Notes: generated from the letters alone by a model not told the origin. A stretch of 44,500 nt of DNA from Mucilaginibacter sp. UBA5151 (GCA_002413785.1 DHXR01000083.1:4307-48806); one strand, 5' to 3'; shown: positions 34,899 through 43,447, counted from the stretch's first letter. Made by a program: numbers and translations.

Positions 34899-35810
34899 TC
34901 ACTGGGCCTCTGCTTCTTGTTCAACAAGATTTTCTTCACTTTTCTGATACGACTGTATATGTAAAATATAATCAGTTGCCTTTTGTGCTTGTCCGCTGGC
35001 GTACACAATCAATCGCTTATCATTCCGCAGTTTCTCAATCCAGCCTTTGATATAGGCCACGCTGTTATCAAATTGCGTGTTCACGATACCGGTGATGGAA
35101 TTGAGATAACAGGCCCCGATTTCCGCCGTCAGTTCTTCAATGCTGTACGGATCAGAGCCAAACTTGATTGGCTCAACAACCTCTTTGCGGTTCAGCCGGG
35201 ATTGATGACCAGTACTGTGAATGAGTTCATGGAATAATGTGCCGTAGTAGCTGGTGAGGCTGTCAAACGATCCTTGCTTGGGCATGTTGATGTAGTCCGC
35301 TGTAGGGTCATAATAGGCCTTTTGCTTGCCGTGTTTGATGGTTGGACAGTTTGGCATCCGTTCAATGATTTCATCACAGGCGGTAATACCAGAAATGGTG
35401 TCAGGGGGAAACGGAATAGTGATCACTTCTGGCAAGTCATCAATTTGGGCAATGTTAAACACGTAGTAGTACCGCAGGATTGATTTCACCGTTGGTTGTT
35501 CGGTACTGTTTTTATCCCGCTCATGGGTAATGCGCTTCCAAAAGACGACCATGGTGCCTTTTTCGCCTTTCTTGACACTGGCTCCCACTGCTGTCAACTG
35601 TTTCCAGGTCAGGAAGTAGTTTTGGGCATAGCCCAATGAGCCTAAGAGCCAGGTGTTCATGCCGGTGTATGGCCGTTTACTAAAGAGGTTCTGCGGATGA
35701 CCGCCCTCAGTCCAGGGCTTGCGCCAGGGAATGATTTGGTTTTCTAATTGGTCAATAATGCGGTTGGTGATGATGCTGTATACATCAATGGTTTGATTTT
35801 GTGTGTTCAT
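34899..35810 (-). CDS. ardC: ArdC-like antirestriction protein
   Basis: ArdC proteins bind single-stranded DNA and shield incoming DNA from restriction. The 303 residues (ATG at 35810) have the N-terminal ssDNA-binding domain (WRKPWTEGGHPQNLFSKRPY, GSLGYAQNYFLTWKQL). The C-terminal zincin-like domain has FHELIHSTGHQSRL, containing an HExxH-related HELIH with a further His. This gene supports transfer between cells as single-stranded or unmodified DNA. Confidence 0.92.
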   Translation of the reverse strand: MNTQNQTIDVYSIITNRIIDQLENQIIPWRKPWTEGGHPQNLFSKRPYTGMNTWLLGSLGYAQNYFLTWKQLTAVGASVKKGEKGTMVVFWKRITHERDKNSTEQPTVKSILRYYYVFNIAQIDDLPEVITIPFPPDTISGITACDEIIERMPNCPTIKHGKQKAYYDPTADYINMPKQGSFDSLTSYYGTLFHELIHSTGHQSRLNRKEVVEPIKFGSDPYSIEELTAEIGACYLNSITGIVNTQFDNSVAYIKGWIEKLRNDKRLIVYASGQAQKATDYILHIQSYQKSEENLVEQEAEAQ

Positions 35811-35932
35811 GGCGTACAAGTTTTATGTCAAAGAATTTTCTTTGATTGTAGCCAGGAATGGAGTATGAAATAAGACGGATAAAAATTGCTTTAAGGCGAA
35901 GTTTTGTGGATTTTGAAAGTGAAGAACTATGC

Positions 35933-35940
35933 TATCTTTA
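35933..35940 (+). promoter_or_regulatory. Promoter of the FRG-domain gene
   Basis: TATCTTTA fits TAnnTTTG except the last base, and a TTG lies 17 bp upstream (35913-35915). The predicted start of transcription would fall at about 35945-35948, one to four bases before the ATG at 35949, so the message would be nearly leaderless. Confidence 0.45.
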
Positions 35941-35948
35941 CTCCCTGT

Positions 35949-36908
35949 ATGGCAGAATGGGAAAAATTCATTGATTACTTACACTTTTCTTCACATGAGG
36001 ATTTAATACAACGGTTTCTTTTTGGTGATTTAAAAATTACTTTAGAGGATTATATTTTTAGGGGAGTCGGGATAGAAGAATATGACCTGATACCAAGTGT
36101 CTTAAGAAAAGAACAACAAAAAGAATTGCAAATAAAGGTGTTCGGGAAAAATGCAACAGAAACGTATTATCAACGTAATCCTGAACTGGAATCCCATCAA
36201 CAGAATTTAGAATTTAGCATGTTATTCGAATTTTACAGTTTATGTGATCTACAAGGACTTAGTGTACCCGATTGTAAGTTATTCACAAAAACCAACCGGA
36301 TGTTATCCAATCTTAAATTGTTTTCTAATAAAATGTTTTCCAGCACTCATCCTACAGAATGGCTACCCGAAGACATGTGGGAATTAGCTGCCTTGGCTCA
36401 ACATTATGGTATCCCAACCAGACTACTAGATTGGAGCAGGGATTTATTTACTGCCTTATTTTTCGCAAGTATTAGTGGTTTAAAAGAAAGAAATTTTAGC
36501 CAAGAAAAGAATATAAGCCTTTGGGCATTCAATTTAGGGTATATTGAAAGTATACACCTGACTAATAAAACGTTTCCGTTAAAAGCTTTTGTTCCGTCTT
36601 ACTTTAGTAACCAAAATCTTCAAGCCCAATCAGGTGTACTAACTCTTTGGTCAACACTCAATAATGGGACTAATTCGAAATTAATTGTTGATAGAAGGCC
36701 ACTAAACGAACAATTGATAGATTACTTTGCGTCCAATGGTCAAAAACCATTTCAATACCCATTTTTTTATAAAATAACGCTACCGCATACTGAATTGAAA
36801 CCACTATTAAATGTATTAGACAGATTGAATTATACCGAATCGAGAAGCTTCCCTGGCTATCGTGGGGCTGCCATGCGGGTATTAAATCAGCATTATAGAA
36901 AGTCCTAA
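35949..36908 (+). CDS. FRG-domain protein
   Basis: From ATG 35949 the protein has 319 residues. The FRG motif itself is present (YIFRGVGIEEYDL, FRG at 37-39), and the second family motif is AQHYGIPTRLLDWSRD at about 150-165. FRG proteins are widespread in mobile elements and defence islands, but their activity is not settled. The upstream in-frame TTG at 35904 would place the start before the promoter, so 35949 is better. Confidence 0.82.
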   Translation: MAEWEKFIDYLHFSSHEDLIQRFLFGDLKITLEDYIFRGVGIEEYDLIPSVLRKEQQKELQIKVFGKNATETYYQRNPELESHQQNLEFSMLFEFYSLCDLQGLSVPDCKLFTKTNRMLSNLKLFSNKMFSSTHPTEWLPEDMWELAALAQHYGIPTRLLDWSRDLFTALFFASISGLKERNFSQEKNISLWAFNLGYIESIHLTNKTFPLKAFVPSYFSNQNLQAQSGVLTLWSTLNNGTNSKLIVDRRPLNEQLIDYFASNGQKPFQYPFFYKITLPHTELKPLLNVLDRLNYTESRSFPGYRGAAMRVLNQHYRKS

Positions 36909-36952
36909 TTGGCGACTTATTAAATTAAAGAAAGAATAGATTTAGTGTTTGC

Positions 36953-38146
36953 TTATTTATCAAATACATGTTTAGTTATTATTGAGGCACTAAATCCCCT
37001 GCTACTAACTCCGTCAATCAGTAATTTTATGTAGATATTAAACTTAGCCAGGTTAATAAAGTCATCAACCGTAAATACGGGATAAAACTCCTCTGCCATC
37101 ACTTTTGCATCTGCTGTTCCTAAGCGAAATGTGATGATCGTACCAACATTGCCTAAAACGCCACTTCGGACTTCCTCCGGCAATTGATCTAAATACTGGT
37201 GTGTTAAATATAGTCCAACTTTGTATTTTCGTACTTCACTTAACATCGTTGCAAATGATGTTGTAATGAATGAATGGCACTCATCAATGTAAACAAAGAA
37301 AGGCTGTCTGTCTTGCTCTGCCAGTTTTGCTCTGCGCATGGCAGCAGTTTGAATACTGGTAGTTAAAAGGCTTCCCACCATCTGTGATACATCTTCACCA
37401 ATAATGCCTTTCGAGAGGTTACAGATCAATATCTTGCCTTTATTCATAATGTCTTCCAGTGAGATACTTTCCTGTTGGCCAACAATACTTTTCAGTATTG
37501 TATTTGCATTAAAGACACCGGCTTTGTTGAGTATCGGCATAATGCTTTCAGCTTTTAAGCTGGCTGGATACTTATCAAATTCATTATGCCAAAATGATAA
37601 TATGGCGGCATTGTCAGTATAGAGCAATACCATATTCCTGAATGCTTGATCTAACAACAGCGGTTGAATATCCAACAGCGTTGCTGTGGGATATTCCAGC
37701 AGGGTTAAAATAGCGTATCGTAAAATGTACTCCAAGCGTGGCCCCCAACTGTCTGCCCATATCTTTTTGAATGACATGACTATTTCAGAAGCAACCAGGT
37801 GCCGTTCTTCTTGTGGTACATTTAGGAGCGGATTAAAGCCGGTGCGGTGGGTGCTGTCTGTGGCATCAAAATAGATGACATCGTGCTTGCGATGGGCTGG
37901 AATTTGCGCAAAAAGCCTCGTACAGGCATCCCCGTGAGGTTCTATGAGAACAACTCCGTATCCCTTGTGAATATCGTCCATAGCCATGTTTAAGAGCAAA
38001 GTAGTCTTGCCGCTGCCGGTCTTGCCAATGCTGTATATATGGGAAAAACGGTCCTGTAGCTTGATACCAAAAAGCTTGTTTTGATTGCGAAAGTTGGTAT
38101 AGCCGATGGGGGTGAAAGGTTTTGAATGGTCATAGTCATTAATCAT
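36953..38146 (-). CDS. TraG/HerA-like ATPase, second of the element
   Basis: The 397 residues have Walker A GKTGSGKTT at 41-49, LIEPHGDACTRLF at 67-79, Walker B FFVYIDECHSF at 283-293 and GLYLTHQYLDQLP at 311-323. This equals the core of the 975-residue protein (its residues 400-745), without the N-terminal domain and the nuclease-like end. It is complete rather than truncated, since the start is preceded by a normal intergenic region. Role: probably DNA translocation. Confidence 0.82.
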   Translation of the reverse strand: MINDYDHSKPFTPIGYTNFRNQNKLFGIKLQDRFSHIYSIGKTGSGKTTLLLNMAMDDIHKGYGVVLIEPHGDACTRLFAQIPAHRKHDVIYFDATDSTHRTGFNPLLNVPQEERHLVASEIVMSFKKIWADSWGPRLEYILRYAILTLLEYPTATLLDIQPLLLDQAFRNMVLLYTDNAAILSFWHNEFDKYPASLKAESIMPILNKAGVFNANTILKSIVGQQESISLEDIMNKGKILICNLSKGIIGEDVSQMVGSLLTTSIQTAAMRRAKLAEQDRQPFFVYIDECHSFITTSFATMLSEVRKYKVGLYLTHQYLDQLPEEVRSGVLGNVGTIITFRLGTADAKVMAEEFYPVFTVDDFINLAKFNIYIKLLIDGVSSRGFSASIITKHVFDK

Positions 38147-38259
38147 GTTATTGATTAATGCTATGAGAAAACCAATTTAGATAATAGGGCGGTTAACTAC
38201 GTCCTAAGGAAAAAATCACCTCCCTATTATTGAATACCAAACTATTCCAAAATAGTTGC

Positions 38260-39192
38260 ATGAAAGATATTCAACAACTTTTTCAGGAATTTATGTGGGA
38301 ATGTGAGTTTTCAAGAAAATTAAGACCAGAAACATTGAAGGGCTATCGAGACATGTTTGGCACGTTTAATAAATTGGTGCCCGATCTACAGCTTACTGAA
38401 ATAAATACCGTGACGGTTACAAAGTTTTTTAAAAATATAGAGGAACGTAAAAGAATTGTAGGAAAAGGGATGATAAGAATCGGCGTGAAGAAATCTACTA
38501 TTGTCACTTATTGGAGCAAATTAAGATGTTTTTTTGAATGGTTGGAAACGAGGGGGCATATTTCAACCAATCCGTTTAAGCTAATGAGACGTCCTTCTCC
38601 TGTTTATGAGGAAAGACAATTTTTGAAAAAGGAAGAAGTGGAAAAAATATTTACCGCTGTTTATTTGCACCATAATAACAATCTCTTAATTCTCAAAAGG
38701 AACATATTAATATTCACTATCTTACTCTTTTGTGGATTGCGGAAGGAGGAATTAATGTTGCTTCAAATTCGAGACTTGGACTTAGAGCGAAAACTATTAA
38801 CAGTCCGCTCCGAAACTTCAAAAGGTGGAAATACAAGGCGTATACCGTTAACCTCTCAGTTAGCGATTGTATTAAAAGACTATTTGCAGGAGCGCAAAAA
38901 ATACACAACTCCGTACCTGTTAGTATCTAGTACGGGTGACAAGCAATTAAGTTATGATGGGCTAAAACATTTGGTAACCAAACTAAATAGAACGTCTAAA
39001 GTTCGTTTTCACCTTCACCAATTCAGACACACTTTCGCTATAAACTTTTTAAAGCAAAGCCATAACGTCTTCAAATTGAAAGAATTGCTTGGGCATAAAG
39101 ACATTAAAATGACCGCAGTTTATTTGCGTTGCTTGCCAGTAGAAGAAATGCGTGAAGATGTAGAAAAAATGAGTATTGATTCTTTAATCTAA
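38260..39192 (+). CDS. Tyrosine recombinase/integrase, first of two
   Basis: The 310 residues (ATG 38260) have an N-terminal SAM-like domain. The catalytic domain has GLRKEELMLL (Arg I), HLHQFRHTFA (His-x-x-Arg), LGHKDIKMTAVYL (His/Trp position and Tyr nucleophile). All catalytic residues seem present. No accessory excisionase gene is seen. Its role could be resolving, excision or a separate integration at a tRNA gene. Confidence 0.88.
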   Translation: MKDIQQLFQEFMWECEFSRKLRPETLKGYRDMFGTFNKLVPDLQLTEINTVTVTKFFKNIEERKRIVGKGMIRIGVKKSTIVTYWSKLRCFFEWLETRGHISTNPFKLMRRPSPVYEERQFLKKEEVEKIFTAVYLHHNNNLLILKRNILIFTILLFCGLRKEELMLLQIRDLDLERKLLTVRSETSKGGNTRRIPLTSQLAIVLKDYLQERKKYTTPYLLVSSTGDKQLSYDGLKHLVTKLNRTSKVRFHLHQFRHTFAINFLKQSHNVFKLKELLGHKDIKMTAVYLRCLPVEEMREDVEKMSIDSLI

Positions 39193-39389
39193 TCCTGTTA
39201 TAACAGGTATGACCTGCTTATTATTAAATAAATATCTTCACAGAAATACACCAAAAGAGGTGGTTTCTAACTTTCAAATTAGGTTGGTGAGTAGGTCGAG
39301 AGAATGGCCTATAAAAACACCATCGAATTTCAATTTTACCCTTATTCCATAAAGGTTTTTCCATCAAAAAGAGTTGGTCACTAACCTTT

Positions 39390-39427
39390 TAAGGAGACGG
39401 TCGCGGGTTCGAATCCCTCTGGGCGCA
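39390..39427 (+). other. tRNA 3'-end-like sequence, candidate attP for the tyrosine recombinases
   Basis: Reads like the variable loop, T-arm and acceptor end of a tRNA (GCGGGTTCGAATCCCTC, then TGGGCGCA). The T-stem has a mismatch, the 5' half of a tRNA is absent, and I find no second copy of it in the window. It lies in the 352-bp gap between two tyrosine recombinase genes, the usual place for an attP that matches a host tRNA. Flanking direct repeats of GAGTAGGTCG (39289-39298 and 39492-39501) may be arm sites. Confidence 0.6.
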
Positions 39428-39544
39428 CAAACGCTATATTCCAAGGCTTATTCTGGAAAAGCACCCGTTTTGAGCGACCACCTCTTGTTGGGAGTAGGTC
39501 GTGGGCTATTGTAATGCCTTCAAGTTTTTCTGTGCAGATACATC

Positions 39545-40441
39545 ATGTATATGGACATAGAAATCCTGTTAGAAAAATTTTGTGATTATTCACTTTCAAT
39601 CAAAGGCTACTCGATAAATACTATTAAAAGATACAGATATGTCATCACATGCTTTTGCCGGTTTGCTCATGTTACTGAATTGAACCAGGTGACAGATGAG
39701 AATGTGCGGGCTGTTTTTTACATGGGCCGCACAGAAAGGAAATGGTCAGTGAACACTTTTATGGTGTACCATAAGAGCCTCTTGGTCTTTTTCCGTTGGT
39801 GCATCAAGCAAGGATATATGGAGAAAAACCCAATTCTTGATATTGAGATACCTAAAAAAGAAAAACGTATTCCGTTAAAATTAACCAGGCAAGATTCCCT
39901 GAGACTTTTAGAATTGGTTTATAACTATCCGTACCAATATCCATTTTTGAGGTATAGGAATCATGCAATATTCTCAACCTTCCTTTTTGCCGGTTTAAGA
40001 AAACAAGAATTGCTTAATCTAAAATTCACCGATATAGACATAGATAACCTATCGATTTTTGTTAATCAAGGCAAGGGCAACAAAGACAGAATTATCCCGA
40101 TTAGTTTTACCCTAGCGCAAAGTTTAAAACGATATACACAGGAACGAAAGAGGCTTAATAAGACCAACCCAGAATTTTTCTCTTCGTTGCGCGGCAATAT
40201 TGGCTTTACCGAGAATGGCCTTAAAAAACTGGTTGATCAAATGCGTAATTCATTTGGAATGCGCTTTAGTGTACACAAACTACGCCATACTTTTGCAACA
40301 CTTATGCTTGAGGGTGGATGTGATATTTATAGCCTATCTAAAATGATGGGACATAGCGATATAAAGACAACGACCATTTATCTTTCTGCCAGCGCTGAAC
40401 ATTTACGCTCACAAATGACAAAACACCCATTGAATTTCTAA
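39545..40441 (+). CDS. Tyrosine recombinase/integrase, second of two
   Basis: The 298 residues show a core-binding domain and a catalytic domain with GLRKQELLNLKF, HKLRHTFATLML and MGHSDIKTTTIYL, including the nucleophile Tyr. It is distinct in sequence from the first one, so it is not a recent duplicate. The gap to the next gene (40442-40719) has no feature I can identify. Confidence 0.88.
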   Translation: MYMDIEILLEKFCDYSLSIKGYSINTIKRYRYVITCFCRFAHVTELNQVTDENVRAVFYMGRTERKWSVNTFMVYHKSLLVFFRWCIKQGYMEKNPILDIEIPKKEKRIPLKLTRQDSLRLLELVYNYPYQYPFLRYRNHAIFSTFLFAGLRKQELLNLKFTDIDIDNLSIFVNQGKGNKDRIIPISFTLAQSLKRYTQERKRLNKTNPEFFSSLRGNIGFTENGLKKLVDQMRNSFGMRFSVHKLRHTFATLMLEGGCDIYSLSKMMGHSDIKTTTIYLSASAEHLRSQMTKHPLNF

Positions 40442-40719
40442 GATTTTTTGAGGACTGTAAAATTCATCACGGGAATGGACAGTTTAATGGATTCCATTGA
40501 GGAATACTTCCGTATAACGGTAAATCCAAATTAGGTATGTAAAACTCTTTTTCATATTTTACAAAGTCTGTTTCCATTTTGAAAACGTTATTTATGGTTG
40601 GAATAATAGTATCAGTATCGGCTAAGTGTTTTTGAGATAAGATTTTAAAAAGATAAACTTCTCCCCAAGAAGAAATTTACCCCCCTTACTATATACTTAT
40701 ACTTCAATACACTTTAATA

Positions 40720-40992
40720 ATGGAACCAGGCAATCAACCTATTCCTAATCGTCTAAAGATGCACCGGAAGATGATGGGCTATAAGCAAAAGGAAGTAGCT
40801 AAGCTACTCGGCTTATACAGTACCTCCCCTCTTTCGGAATGGGAAAATGGCGCGAATATGCCCAGCTCCCGTTACCTTATCAAGCTAAGTATCCTATACC
40901 GCACCTATGTCAATGAATTATACCCGGAGTATTTTCAGGAAGTGCGGGAATCACTCCACTCAAAAGAATTTGAAGTGTTCCATCGCGAATAA
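40720..40992 (+). CDS. Small XRE-family HTH regulator
   Basis: The 90 residues have an HTH (MHRKMMGYKQKEVAKLLGLY, LSEWENGANMP) and a short tail (YRTYVNELYPEYFQEV). It heads the cluster of small protein, RuvC-fold protein and serine recombinase, which may form a conserved mobility module. The paired 14-bp repeats at 41053-41093, just downstream, are candidate operators. Confidence 0.85.
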   Translation: MEPGNQPIPNRLKMHRKMMGYKQKEVAKLLGLYSTSPLSEWENGANMPSSRYLIKLSILYRTYVNELYPEYFQEVRESLHSKEFEVFHRE

Positions 40993-41052
40993 TAGTTGAA
41001 TGATTGTCCTTTAGCTTAATACTGTGTCTTTTATGATTGAACTACAACGATA

Positions 41053-41093
41053 ATCGAACGAACGATTAATAAAAAATAAATCGAACGAACGAT
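41053..41093. repeat. Paired 14-bp direct repeats, candidate operator
   Basis: ATCGAACGAACGAT occurs exactly at 41053-41066 and 41080-41093, 27 bp apart (start to start), in the leader of the 75-residue gene. Each has inverted ends (ATCG/CGAT), as in regulator sites. Alternatives are iterons or recombinase accessory sites. Confidence 0.6.
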
Positions 41094-41122
41094 ACAATTA
41101 ATAGTTTAGTTTATCCACACCT

Positions 41123-41350
41123 ATGTACACATCCAAAGAAATACAGTTAGCAGAAGATATTGCTGAGGCGTTACACGATCCCGAAGCATTGTCACTGTAC
41201 CTTTCATATACGCAGCAAATTCCCCATGAAAAATTGCGAGAACTACTGGCAAAAGTCTGTTCAATTCCTGATGACAAGATTAAACGCTCTCGCGGTGCCC
41301 TCTTTACGTATCTCGTCAGCCAGCACAAGCGACGTGGAAGGCAATGGTAG
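41123..41350 (+). CDS. Small protein upstream of the RuvC-fold gene
   Basis: The 75 residues are helical (IQLAEDIAEALHDPEALSLY) with a basic end (KIKRSRGALFTYLVSQHKRR) that looks suited to DNA contact. The stop overlaps the next start by 7 bp, so translation is coupled. Family not recognised; from position it is a likely partner of the next protein. Confidence 0.7.
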   Translation: MYTSKEIQLAEDIAEALHDPEALSLYLSYTQQIPHEKLRELLAKVCSIPDDKIKRSRGALFTYLVSQHKRRGRQW

Positions 41351-41814
41351 TGTTGGGTATCAGTATTGGCACTCGGGTCACGGGCATTGCAATCATCAAT
41401 AACAGCGAACTGATTGCCTGGCAGTCACACACGTTCCCGGCCCAATGGTCAAAGACAAAAATGGAGCAGATCATCAACCGCTATGAAAAATACATCAGAA
41501 CTTATAAGGTCACAATGGTGATCATAAAAATACCTCGGCTGTCCCACCATAATACTGCCTTAAAGAATTTGTTGTCAAAACTACGCTCCCTCATTGCTTT
41601 TCACGGATGTCTTATGGACTACACCACGCTCAATGAGTTAAAAACCAAACTGCCGCAGATGCAAAATTCATCGGATATTCAAGACTATACCCTCAATCAA
41701 TATCCGGTGCTACTCCCGGAACACACTCGCGAACGGGTAAACAAACGGCCGTATCATCATAAAATGTTTGAAGCCGTATTGATTGCCCACCTTTGGAAGG
41801 ATCGGGATATGTAA
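41344..41814 (+). CDS. RuvC-fold protein with substituted catalytic residues
   Basis: The 156 residues start VVLGISIGTRVTGIAIINN, closely like RuvC's GIDPGxRxTG strand, but Asp is replaced by Ser7. The second acidic position is in VIIKIPR, with Lys62 where RuvC has Glu. The last acidic site is retained only as E143 in KMFEAVLIAHLW. It may bind branched DNA without cutting, or use other residues. It precedes the serine recombinase by about 140 bp. Confidence 0.65.
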   Translation: MVVLGISIGTRVTGIAIINNSELIAWQSHTFPAQWSKTKMEQIINRYEKYIRTYKVTMVIIKIPRLSHHNTALKNLLSKLRSLIAFHGCLMDYTTLNELKTKLPQMQNSSDIQDYTLNQYPVLLPEHTRERVNKRPYHHKMFEAVLIAHLWKDRDM

Positions 41815-41820
41815 ATCATT

Positions 41821-41844
41821 AAAAATCGCCTTGGGGCGATTTTT
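41821..41844 (+). terminator. Terminator between RuvC-fold gene and serine recombinase
   Basis: AAAAATCGCC and GGCGATTTTT pair perfectly across TTGG. It separates the transcript of the small cluster from the recombinase gene. Confidence 0.85.
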
Positions 41845-41956
41845 AGCTGTCTATATTCTCATTATCCATCTCGGTACACTTATAGTAAATTTGTTATTTA
41901 ATTTGTAATTTCATAGTGAAATACAGTTTTTTCCTGAACCTCAAAAACCAATTAAA

Positions 41957-43438
41957 ATGTCAGAATCAAAGAAAGTAGGTATTTGGATACGGGTTAGTAC
42001 CGATATGCAAGTCAAAGAAGAAAGCCCGGTACACCATGAAGCACGTGCTCGGTATTATACGCAAGCCAAAGGCTGGCAAGTGATGGAAGTCTATAAGCTT
42101 GATGCAGTTTCAGGTAAATCGGTCATTGGACACCCTGAAGCAAAACGCATGCTTGCTGACATCAGAAGCGGACATATCACCGGATTAGTGTTTTCAAAGT
42201 TAGCCCGTTTGGCCCGGAGCACCAAAGAACTATTGGAATTTGCTGAAATCTTCCGCCACGAAAATGCTGACCTGATCTCACTGTCCGAAAACATTGATAC
42301 CAGTAGTCCGGCAGGCAGATTATTCTTTACCATCATTTCCGCAATGGCCGAATGGGAACGGGAAGAAATTGCTTCGCGCGTGGCTGCGTCAGTACCAATA
42401 CGTGCAAAAATGGGAAAGCCGTTAGGCGGTGCCGCTCCATTTGGATACAAATGGGTTGGCAAGGATTTCATGGTAAATGAAAACGAAGCGCCAGTGAGAA
42501 AGTTGATGTATGAATTATTTTTGAAGCTACAGCGCAAAAAAACCACTGCAATCACACTGAATAATTTAGGATACCGCACCCGAAACGGCTCACACTTCAC
42601 CGCCACTTCCATTGACCGGCTGCTCCGTGATAGTACCGCCAAAGGACAACGCAGGGCTAACTACACCAGAAGCCCCGGCAAAAACAAGAACTGGCAAATC
42701 AAGCCGGAAAGCGAATGGATTTACATTCCCTGCGAAGCGATCATCACCGATGAATTATGGAATCAAGTCAATGCGATTATGGATGCGCAGAGCAAGCAAA
42801 GAACGCCAATAGGGCCAAAGGCTACCTATCTGCTCTCCGGTTTTGTCACCTGTGCAAAGAGCCATAAAATGTATGTCTATCAGGGTGCCAAAGTCTATGC
42901 GTGTCCGAAATGTAAAACCCGTATTGCAGTTGATGACTTAGATGAGATATACCAGGTCTATTTGAAAGACTATTTGGGCGGTATCAACCACAAGGAATAC
43001 TTGGAGCAATCCGACAACCAACTACAAGACTGCAAAGCATTATTAGAGAGTACGACCAAAGAGCACAACAAACTGGCCAAAAAGATGAGTGACCTGCTAA
43101 ACCTTCGGCTGGAAGGGGAATTGTCCAAAGAAAGCTTTGCACAGGAATATAAACCACTCGAAGAAAGGGTTGCGCAACTGGATAAACAGTTGCCACAATT
43201 AGAAGCGGAAATTGATGTGCGGACTATTCAACTCCTATCAGGTGATGTGGTGGTCAATGAAGCAAAAACATTACTTGATGAATGGCATATCATGACCATT
43301 GATCAGAAGCGGGTCATTGTTGAAACTATCACCACTGGTATTGAAATTGGCAAAGAGGACATCACAATTACGCTGGCATACGCTCCCCCTCTTTCTCGAA
43401 ATCCAGAGAATAGTTCTCACCGCGTCAGGGGTTCATAG
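41957..43438 (+). CDS. Large serine recombinase (integrase of the element)
   Basis: The 493 residues have the resolvase domain with catalytic Ser14 in WIRVSTDMQ, LARLARSTKELL at 82-93, and the Recombinase domain near 155-280. The zinc-ribbon has C299, C316 and C319. A coiled coil follows at about 350-420 (as in large serine integrases). The last three codons (RGS) come from the host flank: the gene proper reaches V490 at the crossover. In the circular form the frame continues into the HTH gene at the other end. Confidence 0.95.
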   Translation: MSESKKVGIWIRVSTDMQVKEESPVHHEARARYYTQAKGWQVMEVYKLDAVSGKSVIGHPEAKRMLADIRSGHITGLVFSKLARLARSTKELLEFAEIFRHENADLISLSENIDTSSPAGRLFFTIISAMAEWEREEIASRVAASVPIRAKMGKPLGGAAPFGYKWVGKDFMVNENEAPVRKLMYELFLKLQRKKTTAITLNNLGYRTRNGSHFTATSIDRLLRDSTAKGQRRANYTRSPGKNKNWQIKPESEWIYIPCEAIITDELWNQVNAIMDAQSKQRTPIGPKATYLLSGFVTCAKSHKMYVYQGAKVYACPKCKTRIAVDDLDEIYQVYLKDYLGGINHKEYLEQSDNQLQDCKALLESTTKEHNKLAKKMSDLLNLRLEGELSKESFAQEYKPLEERVAQLDKQLPQLEAEIDVRTIQLLSGDVVVNEAKTLLDEWHIMTIDQKRVIVETITTGIEIGKEDITITLAYAPPLSRNPENSSHRVRGS

Positions 43439-43447
43439 AAGCGACAA
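43406..43447. other. attR, right end of the integrated element
   Basis: Inner arm 43406-43425 ends GTTCTCACCGCGT; CA at 43426-43427 is the probable crossover; outward (43428-43447) is comM sequence coding in reverse for ASMNP. Paired with attL, the inner arms match at 16 of 20 positions in inverted order. Confidence 0.8.

Larger units (their letters stand above)
17726..43427. mobile_element. 25.7-kb serine-integrase element integrated in comM
   Basis: Bounded by attL and attR as described. It carries the large serine recombinase at its right end, an HTH gene at its left end, two TraG/HerA-like ATPases, ArdC, two tyrosine recombinases, a replacement comM and AT-rich cargo. I recognise no relaxase, T4SS channel protein, replication initiator or phage structural gene. 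It may be mobilised in trans or by an unknown mechanism. Repeats within it show internal duplication and gene loss. Confidence 0.88.

Noticed and set aside
39390..39427. A complete tRNA gene
   Set aside because: No D-arm or acceptor 5' strand can be found upstream and the T-stem is imperfect. Only the 3' end is present.
42091..42642. 183-codon reverse frame inside the serine recombinase
   Set aside because: Antisense shadow of the conserved recombinase domain.
17726..43427. Prophage
   Set aside because: No capsid, terminase, tail or lysis genes are seen in 25.7 kb.
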